Assembly (NCBI RefSeq): GCF_003966125.1
Contig: NZ_RXMA01000021.1
Span: forward strand, 41,527 to 105,526
From: Azospirillum griseum
Lineage (GTDB): Bacteria; Pseudomonadota; Alphaproteobacteria; Azospirillales; Azospirillaceae
DNA: 64,000 nt
Direction: 5' to 3'
Position 1 is the first letter of the stretch. The number at the start of each line of letters is the position of its first letter. A model generated the notes under the pieces. It was not told the origin of the DNA, did no database searches, and was given only the letters and a program-made list of their open reading frames with translations. Of the stretch, positions 18,344 through 26,677 are shown in pieces. Position numbers and translations under genes: made by a program.

Positions 18344-18373
18344 CCGCCCGCGCCGCGCCATCGGCGCGGGCGG
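18344..18373 (-). terminator. GC hairpin between the vWA gene and the tubulin-like gene
   Basis: An 11-bp perfect inverted repeat (18344-18354 and 18363-18373, arm CCGCCCGCGCC) with an eight-base loop sits in the 87-bp gap inside the operon. Only a short T-stretch follows on the minus strand, so it may attenuate or mark an RNA-processing point rather than end transcription. Confidence 0.4.
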
Positions 18374-18381
18374 TTCCGCGT

Positions 18382-21300
18382 TCAAAGTTCGATCAATTCA
18401 ACGCCCGGCCGCTGGTGGAGGGGGACGTTGGACACGGCGAAGACAAGTCCGAGAACAAAAGCCGCAGCTCCCAAACCATACATCCACCTTGTGAGACTCT
18501 TTTTCGCCGCCGATGCTGCCAGCGGATAGGGCATGGCCGGGCTTCCCGTCTCCACCATCCGCTTGAGTTGACGGTGCCGCCACCCGGCGTGACCGCCCCC
18601 AGCCACGACCCCCAGGAACATAACAAGGATGAAACTGAAGAGAAACATCGCGGCGGCAGCGATGGGACCTCCGGTGAGCCACGCACCAATGATCGGTGCT
18701 GCTGTTCCAATAAATGACAGCACGCCTGCTATGTTGACGTACTCGACGATCTTCTTGAGGGTTTCTCTCCCTATGATCTCGATGGATTCTGGAATTTTGA
18801 AATATTTTGTCTTGTACCGAAGATAAACAAAACCAGACACAAACATAGAACCAATGAAAAACACCACCATGTGCCCGATCCAGGGGGTGTATTTTGACAA
18901 AATTTTCGGCGAAGCTGTTTTAAGTGATGGCGTATCCGCTCCTTGATCATGGAACGCGGTCACGTCAATCGGGCCTTTGATGTCATGATCCAAGGGCAAC
19001 AACCAGGACACGGTCTTTTCCGCTTCCAACCGTTGGAAGGTGACATCGAGCATCCGCTTGGTCGGGCCGGGCACCCCATCCATCCCCACCCCACTGAGAC
19101 CGACGGATATTTTCTGCACCGGAGGCGAGGTCGGCGAGCTTCGGGTGGTCACAATGACGGCGGATACAATGGACCGGCTTGTCACGAAGGGAAAGGAACC
19201 GCTCAACTCCCACCGGCTTTCCAGCGCGGCGTCGGTGATGCGCACGCTGTAATGTTCCGTAGAGATTTCGACCCCGCGCGTGTCCAGGGCACCGTTGTTT
19301 GTGGCGGAAGGGTTGGTGCTGTCGATGACGGCAGCCTTGATCGTCGGATTTTTTTCCAGCTCTTTGACCTGCTCATCGGTCAACGCCATCGTGAGATCCG
19401 CCTCGCGATCCGCACCCACCACCAGAGGGCTTTGCCGCGTCAAACGAAACACGTGGTCACGTTTGGTGTCGCCCGCCAGCACCACGGCGGACACCACCGT
19501 TGGCACCGCGTTGGGGTTGCGCACCTTCAAACGCAGTTGAGAAGCATTTCTGTCAAAGCTCTTGCTGTCCGGGACCACCACCACCGGGGCGCGGGACGGG
19601 AGCGCCACACGGCTCCAGCGATCCGCTGGGCACCGGAAGTCGGGCGCGCTCACCCCGAATTCATAGTAACCAGCGACGCAAACAAACACATCGGCCCCGG
19701 TCAACAGATCGTTGGGCAGTTTCTGAAACGTTGCCGGAAAGGTGATCCGACCGTTGGGCGGGATTTGGGCCGGGGGAGGTTCCAGGGTCAGCTTGTAAGC
19801 AGTTGCGCCGCCTCGTTCATCGGTCGAAGCCCAGACACCGCCAATCCAGTTGGTAAAGTCCACGGTGCTGCTGACGGTGAGAGCGAGTTCCGGCACGCTG
19901 ACACCCTGTTTCCACAATGACGGCCGGGTTTCCTCAAGAGTCAGCGTCACGTTCGGCAAGCCGGGGACCCGCTCCCGTTCCCCGGAGCAGTCCGCTTCTG
20001 CGCATTCCACTTGCAGGAAGACTGTGTCGTTGGGATGAAAACGCTGCAAAAAGTCAGTGCCGCCTTTGTAGGGCACGGTCAACGTTTCCTCCGTCCCCGG
20101 GTTGATGGTTGGCTTGGTGGTGGTCGGAAGTCGTTCCCGGTCGCTGCCCTTGGCAACCTGGACTCCGTTCACTGTCACCGGCACCGAGCCGGGGTTCCGT
20201 AAGGTGAAACGGAGACTGGGAGGTCCTCCCTTGTCGCTGGAAACCCAAGTGATGTTCTTGCCAATGTCGAGGGATTCCGGTTTGGGCAATTCCACCGAAA
20301 CCATGTCACTGCAGGCTTCTTGACGCACATCAACACAGGTCAGCAGGATGTCGCGTCCTTCAATGATCTCTGAATCCCGATCCATATTCAGGCGAAGACG
20401 CGTCGTCACACTGCCCCCAGCAGCGATGCGTTCGGCAGTTTCAGCCTCGCGCCGCGCCCGCCAACCACGCTTCAGGTTCGACGTGAACACAAGCTGGGAA
20501 ATGCCGTTTTCCACGGGGCCGGGATTGTCAACGGACAGAGTCAGCAAATACTCTCCCTGCCCAGAGGCCCCTGACTTCTGCACCTGCGCTTTTTTGATCT
20601 CCAACGGTCGCAGCGGCGGGGGCGGTTCCAGTGGTCTGCGATCGGTGGTCACCCCTGTCAAAGTGTCTGTGGCGGCGACGGTCAGTTTGGAATTGGCAAG
20701 CTGCGCCAAGCCGACGGGAAGTGGATAACGCAAGCTACGATCGCGCGCCCCTCCCGGCAGAACCGCGTCCGGGCCGGTGATCGACAGCCGCTCTCGTGGC
20801 CCTGTGATGTTGCCGTCACCGTAAAACAGCAGTTCTTTCACGGACAGGGTTTCCGGATTCGGGTTGGTCACAGTGACCACGACCTCCCGCTGACCGCTGC
20901 CGCCGGAGGCATACTCGATGGCCGCCTTGGTCAGGCTGAGACCCTGCAGCCGTTTGATCGGAACGCCCGTGGCTGGCCGCGCGTGCTTTCCCGTGTCCAC
21001 CGCCACAATCTGAATCGCCTCGCCACTGGGAAATTTGGCGATCTGGTCCGTGGTTAGGCCGATGCGGATGCTTTGTTGGGCGTTGGGGGCAAGCGTCAGA
21101 TCCGACGCTGCGGTGAACAGAACATCGTTGCCTTGGGAAGCCTGAAACTTGAATTGCTGGATGCGGATGGGCAGACGGGATCGGTTGGACACCTCCAACG
21201 AACAGCTTCCTTCTCCGCCCCGCAAAGTGCACAGGCTTGTGCTGGCGTCGATCTGCACACCGGGTTGCGACGCCCGGTAGACCTCGGTCACGAAATCGCG

Positions 21301-22134
21301 GGCGAAGCGGTCGGCGTCGTTGGCAACCTCGCTGAAGCGGATGGAAACGGCACCGACCGCGTTGGCGATGGTCTTGTGCATCGGCCCGTCCTGCACCGTG
21401 TCCAACAGACATTTCTGGTACTGGGCACCCAAACCCGCAAAATCCGTCCGGGTCGGTTCGACCAGCAACAGGCCCATAAACGGTTTCCAACTGTTCGTCG
21501 CCGCAGCCCCGCCAAAGGCGCGCCGCAACTCGCGAATGTCGCCAGGAATGCGCGTCGCCCCGCTCTTTCTGTAGGTTTCCAGCAAATCACAAACGCCCGT
21601 CTTCTCCGCGTTTGTGGCATTGTCATTTGGATCGTCAATGAAATCGCTGGCGATCAGGACAATTTTCAAGCGATTGTCGGAAGTTGTCAGAACATCATTT
21701 TTGTAGATGGCCTCAATCAACGTCCTGAAATCTGTTTTCGTGTCGGGCGTCACGCTGGTGTTGAGCGCGGCCACACCCGCTTTCAGGGCGTTGCGATCCC
21801 CCGCATCAATGGCGGGAACCACCGGGGCAGGCGTGGCCCCGAAGCTGTGGAGATACACCTTGTCGTTCGCGGCGATGAAGGGGCGGCGGCCGTCATCAAT
21901 CGGTTGGTCGAACATTTTCGACAGCATGGTGACGATGCGGGCGTTGGGCGCGCTGCTCCCCGTTCCGGTGTAGATGGTTTTGGAACGGTCGACATAGACC
22001 AGCAGGTCAATCGGCGGCAGCGTCTGACTGTCGGCCACCGCCTCCGGGGAGGTGGCCGCGCTTTGCGCGCTGGCGTCCGTGACGGCCAGAACAGCCAACA
22101 CCAGGCACACCACCCATCGCACAATCCACACCAT
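18382..22134 (-). CDS. Secreted vWA-domain protein with Ig-like repeats and four C-terminal membrane helices
   Basis: A 1250-residue envelope protein. A signal peptide (about 1-23, ending ASA) leads into a von Willebrand A domain starting at IDLLVYVDRSKTIY; D49-x-S51-x-T53 fits a metal-site DxSxS/T motif, and IVLIASDFIDD supplies a later Asp. Residues of about 300-1070 look like a chain of beta-sandwich (CARDB/Ig-like) modules with recurring N-P-N-P/G-x-V phrases such as VTVTNPNPETLSV and FTLRNPGSVPVTV. Four hydrophobic helices follow at about 1085-1106, 1134-1154, 1158-1180 and 1217-1236, so most of the protein would face the periplasm. It is transcribed from a sigma-54 promoter ahead of the tubulin-like gene, which suggests it is that protein's membrane partner. 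Its 3' third is AT-richer than its neighbours. Confidence 0.8.
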   Translation of the reverse strand: MVWIVRWVVCLVLAVLAVTDASAQSAATSPEAVADSQTLPPIDLLVYVDRSKTIYTGTGSSAPNARIVTMLSKMFDQPIDDGRRPFIAANDKVYLHSFGATPAPVVPAIDAGDRNALKAGVAALNTSVTPDTKTDFRTLIEAIYKNDVLTTSDNRLKIVLIASDFIDDPNDNATNAEKTGVCDLLETYRKSGATRIPGDIRELRRAFGGAAATNSWKPFMGLLLVEPTRTDFAGLGAQYQKCLLDTVQDGPMHKTIANAVGAVSIRFSEVANDADRFARDFVTEVYRASQPGVQIDASTSLCTLRGGEGSCSLEVSNRSRLPIRIQQFKFQASQGNDVLFTAASDLTLAPNAQQSIRIGLTTDQIAKFPSGEAIQIVAVDTGKHARPATGVPIKRLQGLSLTKAAIEYASGGSGQREVVVTVTNPNPETLSVKELLFYGDGNITGPRERLSITGPDAVLPGGARDRSLRYPLPVGLAQLANSKLTVAATDTLTGVTTDRRPLEPPPPLRPLEIKKAQVQKSGASGQGEYLLTLSVDNPGPVENGISQLVFTSNLKRGWRARREAETAERIAAGGSVTTRLRLNMDRDSEIIEGRDILLTCVDVRQEACSDMVSVELPKPESLDIGKNITWVSSDKGGPPSLRFTLRNPGSVPVTVNGVQVAKGSDRERLPTTTKPTINPGTEETLTVPYKGGTDFLQRFHPNDTVFLQVECAEADCSGERERVPGLPNVTLTLEETRPSLWKQGVSVPELALTVSSTVDFTNWIGGVWASTDERGGATAYKLTLEPPPAQIPPNGRITFPATFQKLPNDLLTGADVFVCVAGYYEFGVSAPDFRCPADRWSRVALPSRAPVVVVPDSKSFDRNASQLRLKVRNPNAVPTVVSAVVLAGDTKRDHVFRLTRQSPLVVGADREADLTMALTDEQVKELEKNPTIKAAVIDSTNPSATNNGALDTRGVEISTEHYSVRITDAALESRWELSGSFPFVTSRSIVSAVIVTTRSSPTSPPVQKISVGLSGVGMDGVPGPTKRMLDVTFQRLEAEKTVSWLLPLDHDIKGPIDVTAFHDQGADTPSLKTASPKILSKYTPWIGHMVVFFIGSMFVSGFVYLRYKTKYFKIPESIEIIGRETLKKIVEYVNIAGVLSFIGTAAPIIGAWLTGGPIAAAAMFLFSFILVMFLGVVAGGGHAGWRHRQLKRMVETGSPAMPYPLAASAAKKSLTRWMYGLGAAAFVLGLVFAVSNVPLHQRPGVELIEL

Positions 22135-22169
22135 GCCGCCTCTCCTTCACCGATTTCGAGACGTGCATG

Positions 22170-22185
22170 GCAATCATTGTGCCAA
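22170..22185 (-). promoter_or_regulatory. Sigma-54 (-24/-12) promoter of the vWA-tubulin operon
   Basis: Read on the minus strand this is TTGGCACAATGATTGC, an almost perfect match to the sigma-54 consensus (TGGCAC, five bases, TTGC) with the required GG-N10-GC spacing. Transcription should start about 12 bases past the GC, near 22158, giving a 5' leader of some 24 bases before the vWA ATG at 22134. A sigma-54 activator is encoded immediately upstream. Confidence 0.85.
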
Positions 22186-22198
22186 CCTGTAAGTGCTT

Positions 22199-22273
22199 TG
22201 ATTCTCCTTGAATCACCTTCTGAGAACAACAAAACCGCCTGCTCATCCCTTGAACGATTCTGTTCAAATGAAC
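22199..22273. promoter_or_regulatory. Candidate upstream activator-binding sites for the sigma-54 activator
   Basis: Three perfect inverted repeats lie 15-90 bases upstream of the sigma-54 promoter: TGATTC-N5-GAATCA at 22199-22215, TTGAAC-N6-GTTCAA at 22250-22267 and GTTCAAATGAAC at 22262-22273 (the last two overlap). Their position is right for enhancer binding by the adjacent Fis-HTH activator. Which of them is the true site cannot be told from sequence alone. Confidence 0.5.
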
Positions 22274-22281
22274 AACCACCA

Positions 22282-23301
22282 TCACGGGCGTTTCCAGCCG
22301 CGCTCCTTCATCCGGGCGTAGATGGTTCCCCGTGAACAGCAGGCGATGCGCGCGGCCTTGCTGATGTCCCAGTTGGTCAGGGTCAAGGCGCGGTGGATGC
22401 GGGCGTCGTCCCCCAGATCGTCGGACAGCGCCCCCGGCATGGCGCAGGGCGTGGCCCCCGGCACGAAGAGAACGCGGGCAACCGTGTCCTGGGTGATGCA
22501 GCCGTCGCGCGCCTCGCCGAACGCCGCCACATTGTCGACCACCTCCTGCAATTCACGAATGTTGCCACGCCATGGCAGATCGCTCAGCAAGGCGATGGCG
22601 TCGTCGTCGAAGCGCAGGACGGGGCCGCTGGGCGGCATCTGGGCCTGATAAGCGTCCAGGAAGCGGCGGGCCAGCGCCTCCACATCCTCGCGCCGCTCGC
22701 GCAGAGGGGGGATATGCAGACGCCAGCGCCGCAGGCGGTAGAACAGATCATCCCGAAAACTGCCGTCGCGCACCCGCGCTTCCAAATCCCGGTTGGTGGT
22801 GGCGATGATGCGAACCTGCACCCGCCGCCCATCCCCGTCATCGCCCAGCCGCGTGACCGTGCCATCGTCCATGAAACGCAGAAGCCGGGATTGCGAGGCG
22901 GGAGACAGCGTGTCGATGTCGTCCAGCAACAGGGTGCCGCCGTCGGCCATGGTCAAAATGCCCCGGCGGTCGGAAATCGCCGAGGTGAACGCCCCCTTAC
23001 GGTGGCCGAACAGTTCCGACCCCAAAATCTCGTCGATCAGTTCGCCGCAGCCCTTTTTGACCAACGGGCCGTTCCGATGCGGCGACAGGGCGTGAATCAG
23101 TTCCGCCAGGCGCGTTTTTCCCGTGCCGGTCTCCCCCGTCAACAAAACCGGCCCCGCGAGCGGAGCGATCTTGCGGGCGTGCGACAGGGTGCGCGCCATG
23201 GCCGGGGACAGCGCCACCAGCCCATCCAGCGGATCCGGTTCCCCGTTTGCGCCGACGGTGCAGCCATCCTGCGACACAACCGGATGCAGCGGGTTGACCA
23301 T
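22282..23301 (-). CDS. Sigma-54-dependent transcriptional activator (PspF-like, AAA+ and Fis HTH)
   Basis: A 339-residue enhancer-binding protein without a sensory domain, like PspF in layout. The AAA+ domain (about 28-260) has Walker A GETGTGKT (56-63), the sigma-54 contact loop as GAFTSA (103-108, usually GAFTGA) and Walker B as LLLDDID (usually LDEI). An IIATTN sensor block and the arginine region FRDDLFYRL follow. The C-terminal Fis-type HTH reads WDISKAARIACCSRGTIYARM. A GAGG site precedes ATG 23301. It lies between the sigma-54 promoter of the vWA-tubulin operon and the divergent metallophosphoesterase, so it most likely controls this locus. With no input domain it may be controlled by a partner protein or by its own level. 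Confidence 0.92.
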   Translation of the reverse strand: MVNPLHPVVSQDGCTVGANGEPDPLDGLVALSPAMARTLSHARKIAPLAGPVLLTGETGTGKTRLAELIHALSPHRNGPLVKKGCGELIDEILGSELFGHRKGAFTSAISDRRGILTMADGGTLLLDDIDTLSPASQSRLLRFMDDGTVTRLGDDGDGRRVQVRIIATTNRDLEARVRDGSFRDDLFYRLRRWRLHIPPLRERREDVEALARRFLDAYQAQMPPSGPVLRFDDDAIALLSDLPWRGNIRELQEVVDNVAAFGEARDGCITQDTVARVLFVPGATPCAMPGALSDDLGDDARIHRALTLTNWDISKAARIACCSRGTIYARMKERGWKRP

Positions 23302-23432
23302 TTCGCACCTCTGTCGGTATCAATGATGCTTGATTCAGGATAAATTTGCCGCAATCATAGTGATAACTGAATTATGAATCAATAGATGTCCTACGGCACA
23401 CGACTGTATGCTATTCACGTGAGGAATGACAA
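23302..23432. promoter_or_regulatory. Divergent promoter region with TTGATTC/GAATCAA half-sites
   Basis: This AT-rich 131-bp gap separates the sigma-54 activator gene from the metallophosphoesterase gene. TTGATTC at 23330-23336 is mirrored by GAATCAA at 23376-23382; the same TGATTC half-site forms the 22199-22215 palindrome before the vWA gene. No -24/-12 element with correct spacing was found here, so these genes probably use a housekeeping sigma factor. Confidence 0.5.
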
Positions 23433-26249
23433 ATGGATAGTCTTTCAACGGACGGTTCAATCCTCACTGATGTTTTCCAAGATTCCATTCATATTCTTCA
23501 TGTTTCAGATTTTCACCTGACCAATCCGGAGGACCCAGAGCAAACAGCCGCGATTCAGACACTGATCGCTGCGGTCAAGCAGGACACCGTGACGGGACTG
23601 GATGCGGTGATGGTGACGGGCGACATCGCCACGGGAGGGGCGGCGGACGCCTATCTTCGGTTCAAAAGCTTGGTGGTGGACGCGTTGATTCAGGCTCAAC
23701 CGGATCGACCGCCTGCGTTCTTCATCGTTCCTGGGAATCATGACCATGATTTCAGTCAATACCCTGCTGGTTACACATTCCCCCTGAATGCGTTTCAGAA
23801 ATATATTGATAATTCTCCTCCCAATTCAACGCGGGATACTCTTTCATTACCACTCCTGAATTTCCAGAATTGCCTTCCATCTCCGGGTTGGGATTCAACG
23901 ACTCAGCCTAAATCACCGCCATCATCCGGTGATCATTGGCTGAAAGCCGAAGGCAGTTTTTCGCGGTTGCTTCAATTGCCAGGCGGGCGGTTGACACTGG
24001 CTGTCGTGGGACTGAACACCAACTGGCTGCTGGATCCGAAGGGGTCTGCGGCCAGCCTGCGGCGCTTGAATCCCGGTGTTTCTCTGCTGCGCGGCCAGTT
24101 GGCGGCGGCAAAAGGCGCGGATCATCGGTTGGTGCTGGGGCATCATCCGTTGTCCTGGTTTGCCCCGGATGTGGAACAGCAGGTCAAAGCCATCCTGCGC
24201 GAGCACAAGGCCATCTACTTGCACGGGCATCAGCATGCGGGCGATGGGCAGTTCGACATCCGGCGCAATGGGGTGTGCGTCACCCTGCAAGCGCGGGCGG
24301 CGCATTTCGGCTCCCGCAACACGGGTCCAACCGTGGCGCGCGACGCCTTGGGTGGTTACACCCTGCTGACCTTCCGCGCCACCGGCGACACGTTCCGTGT
24401 TCGTCCCCGCATTGTTCTGTCGTCCGGGGTGCGACTGGACGATCAAGCCTTTCCGGAGGATCCCCTCGAAGGCCCAGATTTCTTTGAGTTTCCCCTCCCC
24501 AACACGCAGGCGTTTCAGGCGTGGCTTGATCCGCTGGGGGATAGCTGGGTCTTGGAGGAGGACAATGCAACCCCGGTGAGCGTCAACGCTCAACGGCTGC
24601 GCTGCTACCTGACGGGAACGGCTCCCGATCTGGCTGTCGCGCTGCGGTTGCCGGGTGCACCCAACCCGTTGGCGGCGGAAGCGGTGCGGCAACTGGAACC
24701 GTCCAACGCCTGCGGTCAACACGCCCCCGTCACGGCCTGGATCGAAACGCCGTATGGTGAAGGGCGCAGCACCGCCATCTTGCAGGCGACAGCGGAACTG
24801 CGAGGCACAGGGAAGTGGGCGGTGTACCGGCATCGGTCCGGTCAGCCGTTGCGCAAATTTCCGTTCGCGCGCGCGCTGCGCGAGAACGCCAACCGCCAGA
24901 TCCTGCTGGTGATTGAACAGGCCAGTCGGCACGCCCATGAGGTCAGCGGGCTGCTGGACGACGCCCGCGCGCTGGCCGAGGTGGATCGGATCTCCTTTCT
25001 GCTGGGCAGCAACCCGTTGGAACGGGATGCGCTGCGGGCGTCCGGGACCGCGCCCTCGCTGTTCTCCGATCCGCCGGATTGGCAGCACGGATGCTCCCTG
25101 CACCTCGGATCCTGGCTGATCGGCGCGCAGGGGATCGGCCTGACGTCGGTCGAAGCGGGCCGTATGAAGCGCGCGTTTGCGGACGACCCCCGGATGAGCG
25201 GCAACGCGTCATGGCTCGGCGGATTGCTGGCGCTGGACGAGGCCACCGATGGGCGCTGGAGCGTTCACAAAAATCGTGGACGGGCGTTCGTCGATGCCGT
25301 TCAAAGCACCCTGTCCAACCACCCGGTGCTTGCGGATGCGCTTGCGTTGGTCGCCGCCCTGCACGCCCGTGTGGGCACGGCCCCCTCCAACCGGGGTGAG
25401 CCGTTTCTTGAGCGTCGGGTGCTGGCCCAGGCGTTGTTTGGTGCCCCCGACACCGCCCGGTTGGAGCGCGAGGTGCTCTCCGTTCTGCAATCCGAAATTC
25501 AGCGGAAGCCGCGCCAGGACAGTGAGGTGTTTGTGCTGCGTCACTGGCGGATCGCCCAGCTCTACCGCCAGCATCTGAAAGCACGGTGGACCAAATCGGA
25601 GGAGACGCTTCTGGACGCCGCCCTCGCGCTGCAGGCATCCGGCGAAACCGTGCCGTTCTGGGATGACTGGATTGATCTTGCCGCCGAACTCAACCGGCTG
25701 CCCGACCTGGACCGCGTGACCGATTGGGCGCAACGGCCCAACAGCAGCGCGGTCATTTTCGCCGACCATTGCCGCTGGCAAAACGACTTGAGGCCGCTCG
25801 GTCTCAGGGCCTTGACGAACGCGTTGTCGTCCGCCCCAGACCGACCGGATCACCGCGCGGCGTTCGCGATGTTCGCGCGCCTGACAGTGTGGTCCACCGT
25901 CTCGCGCACCGACTTGTCGGCCGTCGATCTATCACACGCCGCTTTGGCCGCGCTGGCCGCCTTGCGCAACGATGGCACGCCGGACCAGACCATCAAACGA
26001 GAGGTGTACGAGATCGCCTTTGATGCTCTGGATAAGTTGGCCCAAGGCTCTTACCTGACAACCCCCGCCTCTGAGTTGAACGCGTTGCGGTGCGATCGGA
26101 TTGATCGGGTCGGTGGAGCCAGCATCAATCCCGCCAGAACCTTTGCAAAGCTTGCCAACCAATTCAGCGGGAGGAGTCTTTCCGCGCCGTTGGCAGGCCT
26201 CGGGGATCCAGGGCGGTGGCGATTCCCCGATCCCTTCAGGGTCGGCTGA
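23433..26249 (+). CDS. Calcineurin-like metallophosphoesterase fused to a STAND/NACHT-like region
   Basis: A 938-residue protein starting after a GAGGA site. Residues 20-280 form a metallophosphoesterase with all metal-binding motifs: D26-F-H28, GD (63-64), GNHD (101-104), GHH (236-238) and GHQH (265-268). After a linker, residues 430-535 resemble a P-loop STAND ATPase: YGEGRST (441-447) looks like a Walker A whose Lys is Arg, ILLVIEQAS (490-498) like Walker B, and ISFLLGSNPLERDAL like the following sensor strand. The last 400 residues are helical, as expected of a repeat-type sensor. The 5' third is AT-richer than its surroundings. A nuclease or nucleotidase effector on a defence-type STAND scaffold is one reading; a signalling partner of the divergent tubulin-vWA operon is another. 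I know no named homologue. Confidence 0.75.
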   Translation: MDSLSTDGSILTDVFQDSIHILHVSDFHLTNPEDPEQTAAIQTLIAAVKQDTVTGLDAVMVTGDIATGGAADAYLRFKSLVVDALIQAQPDRPPAFFIVPGNHDHDFSQYPAGYTFPLNAFQKYIDNSPPNSTRDTLSLPLLNFQNCLPSPGWDSTTQPKSPPSSGDHWLKAEGSFSRLLQLPGGRLTLAVVGLNTNWLLDPKGSAASLRRLNPGVSLLRGQLAAAKGADHRLVLGHHPLSWFAPDVEQQVKAILREHKAIYLHGHQHAGDGQFDIRRNGVCVTLQARAAHFGSRNTGPTVARDALGGYTLLTFRATGDTFRVRPRIVLSSGVRLDDQAFPEDPLEGPDFFEFPLPNTQAFQAWLDPLGDSWVLEEDNATPVSVNAQRLRCYLTGTAPDLAVALRLPGAPNPLAAEAVRQLEPSNACGQHAPVTAWIETPYGEGRSTAILQATAELRGTGKWAVYRHRSGQPLRKFPFARALRENANRQILLVIEQASRHAHEVSGLLDDARALAEVDRISFLLGSNPLERDALRASGTAPSLFSDPPDWQHGCSLHLGSWLIGAQGIGLTSVEAGRMKRAFADDPRMSGNASWLGGLLALDEATDGRWSVHKNRGRAFVDAVQSTLSNHPVLADALALVAALHARVGTAPSNRGEPFLERRVLAQALFGAPDTARLEREVLSVLQSEIQRKPRQDSEVFVLRHWRIAQLYRQHLKARWTKSEETLLDAALALQASGETVPFWDDWIDLAAELNRLPDLDRVTDWAQRPNSSAVIFADHCRWQNDLRPLGLRALTNALSSAPDRPDHRAAFAMFARLTVWSTVSRTDLSAVDLSHAALAALAALRNDGTPDQTIKREVYEIAFDALDKLAQGSYLTTPASELNALRCDRIDRVGGASINPARTFAKLANQFSGRSLSAPLAGLGDPGRWRFPDPFRVG

Positions 26250-26677
26250 TCGCCAACCCCGAAAGCGCAAACCAACCCCCAGGATGGACACCCCCGGATG
26301 GCTCCGAATGGGAATTGGCGACGGTTTGCCCGATCCGTCCCGGCGCTGACGTCGGGTTTTGCGAAATTTTCGTGCTTTTTTCACCCCCCTGCTGCCGAAT
26401 GAGGCAGGGGCCGCGTGCGGCAATCCCTTGATACGCCTGATTTTGATGCGGCGCACAGCGGTTCTTTTCCGGCTTTTGACCGCAACCGCCCAGGAATTGG
26501 GCGCAAAAAGTCCGTGTTGCGTGCAATTTGAAGCGCTGCCATGATTGTCCAAGGCGTCAGTTCTTGACCACACAGTCAGCTTTTCCGCCACGCTCCAGCC
26601 CTTGGAAACGCTTGGCACGGCGGTTGCTGATGATCGGAATGCCACGCCGCATAGCGACCAAAGGGAAGCCATCCGCC
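26250..26677. other. Intergenic region before the pyrimidine degradation genes
   Basis: About 430 bp with no gene I can support. It contains a weak seven-base stem (CCCCTGC, near 26387-26411) and, at 26564-26579, a RutR-like operator. The preT promoter should lie in its right half. Confidence 0.6.
26564..26579. promoter_or_regulatory. RutR-like operator candidate upstream of preT
   Basis: TTGACCACACAGTCAG matches the E. coli RutR consensus TTGACCA-N2-TGGTCAA fully in the left half and at four of seven positions in the right half. It lies about 100 bases before the preT start, and a RutR-like TetR regulator is encoded in the same gene cluster. Confidence 0.5.

Noticed and set aside
23390..23415. 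Second sigma-54 promoter (GGCACACGACTGTATGC) before the metallophosphoesterase gene
   Set aside because: GG and GC are 13 bases apart instead of 10, so the spacing rules it out.
26380..26415. Terminator after the metallophosphoesterase gene
   Set aside because: The stem is only seven base pairs with a long loop and no T-run on either strand in the right place.
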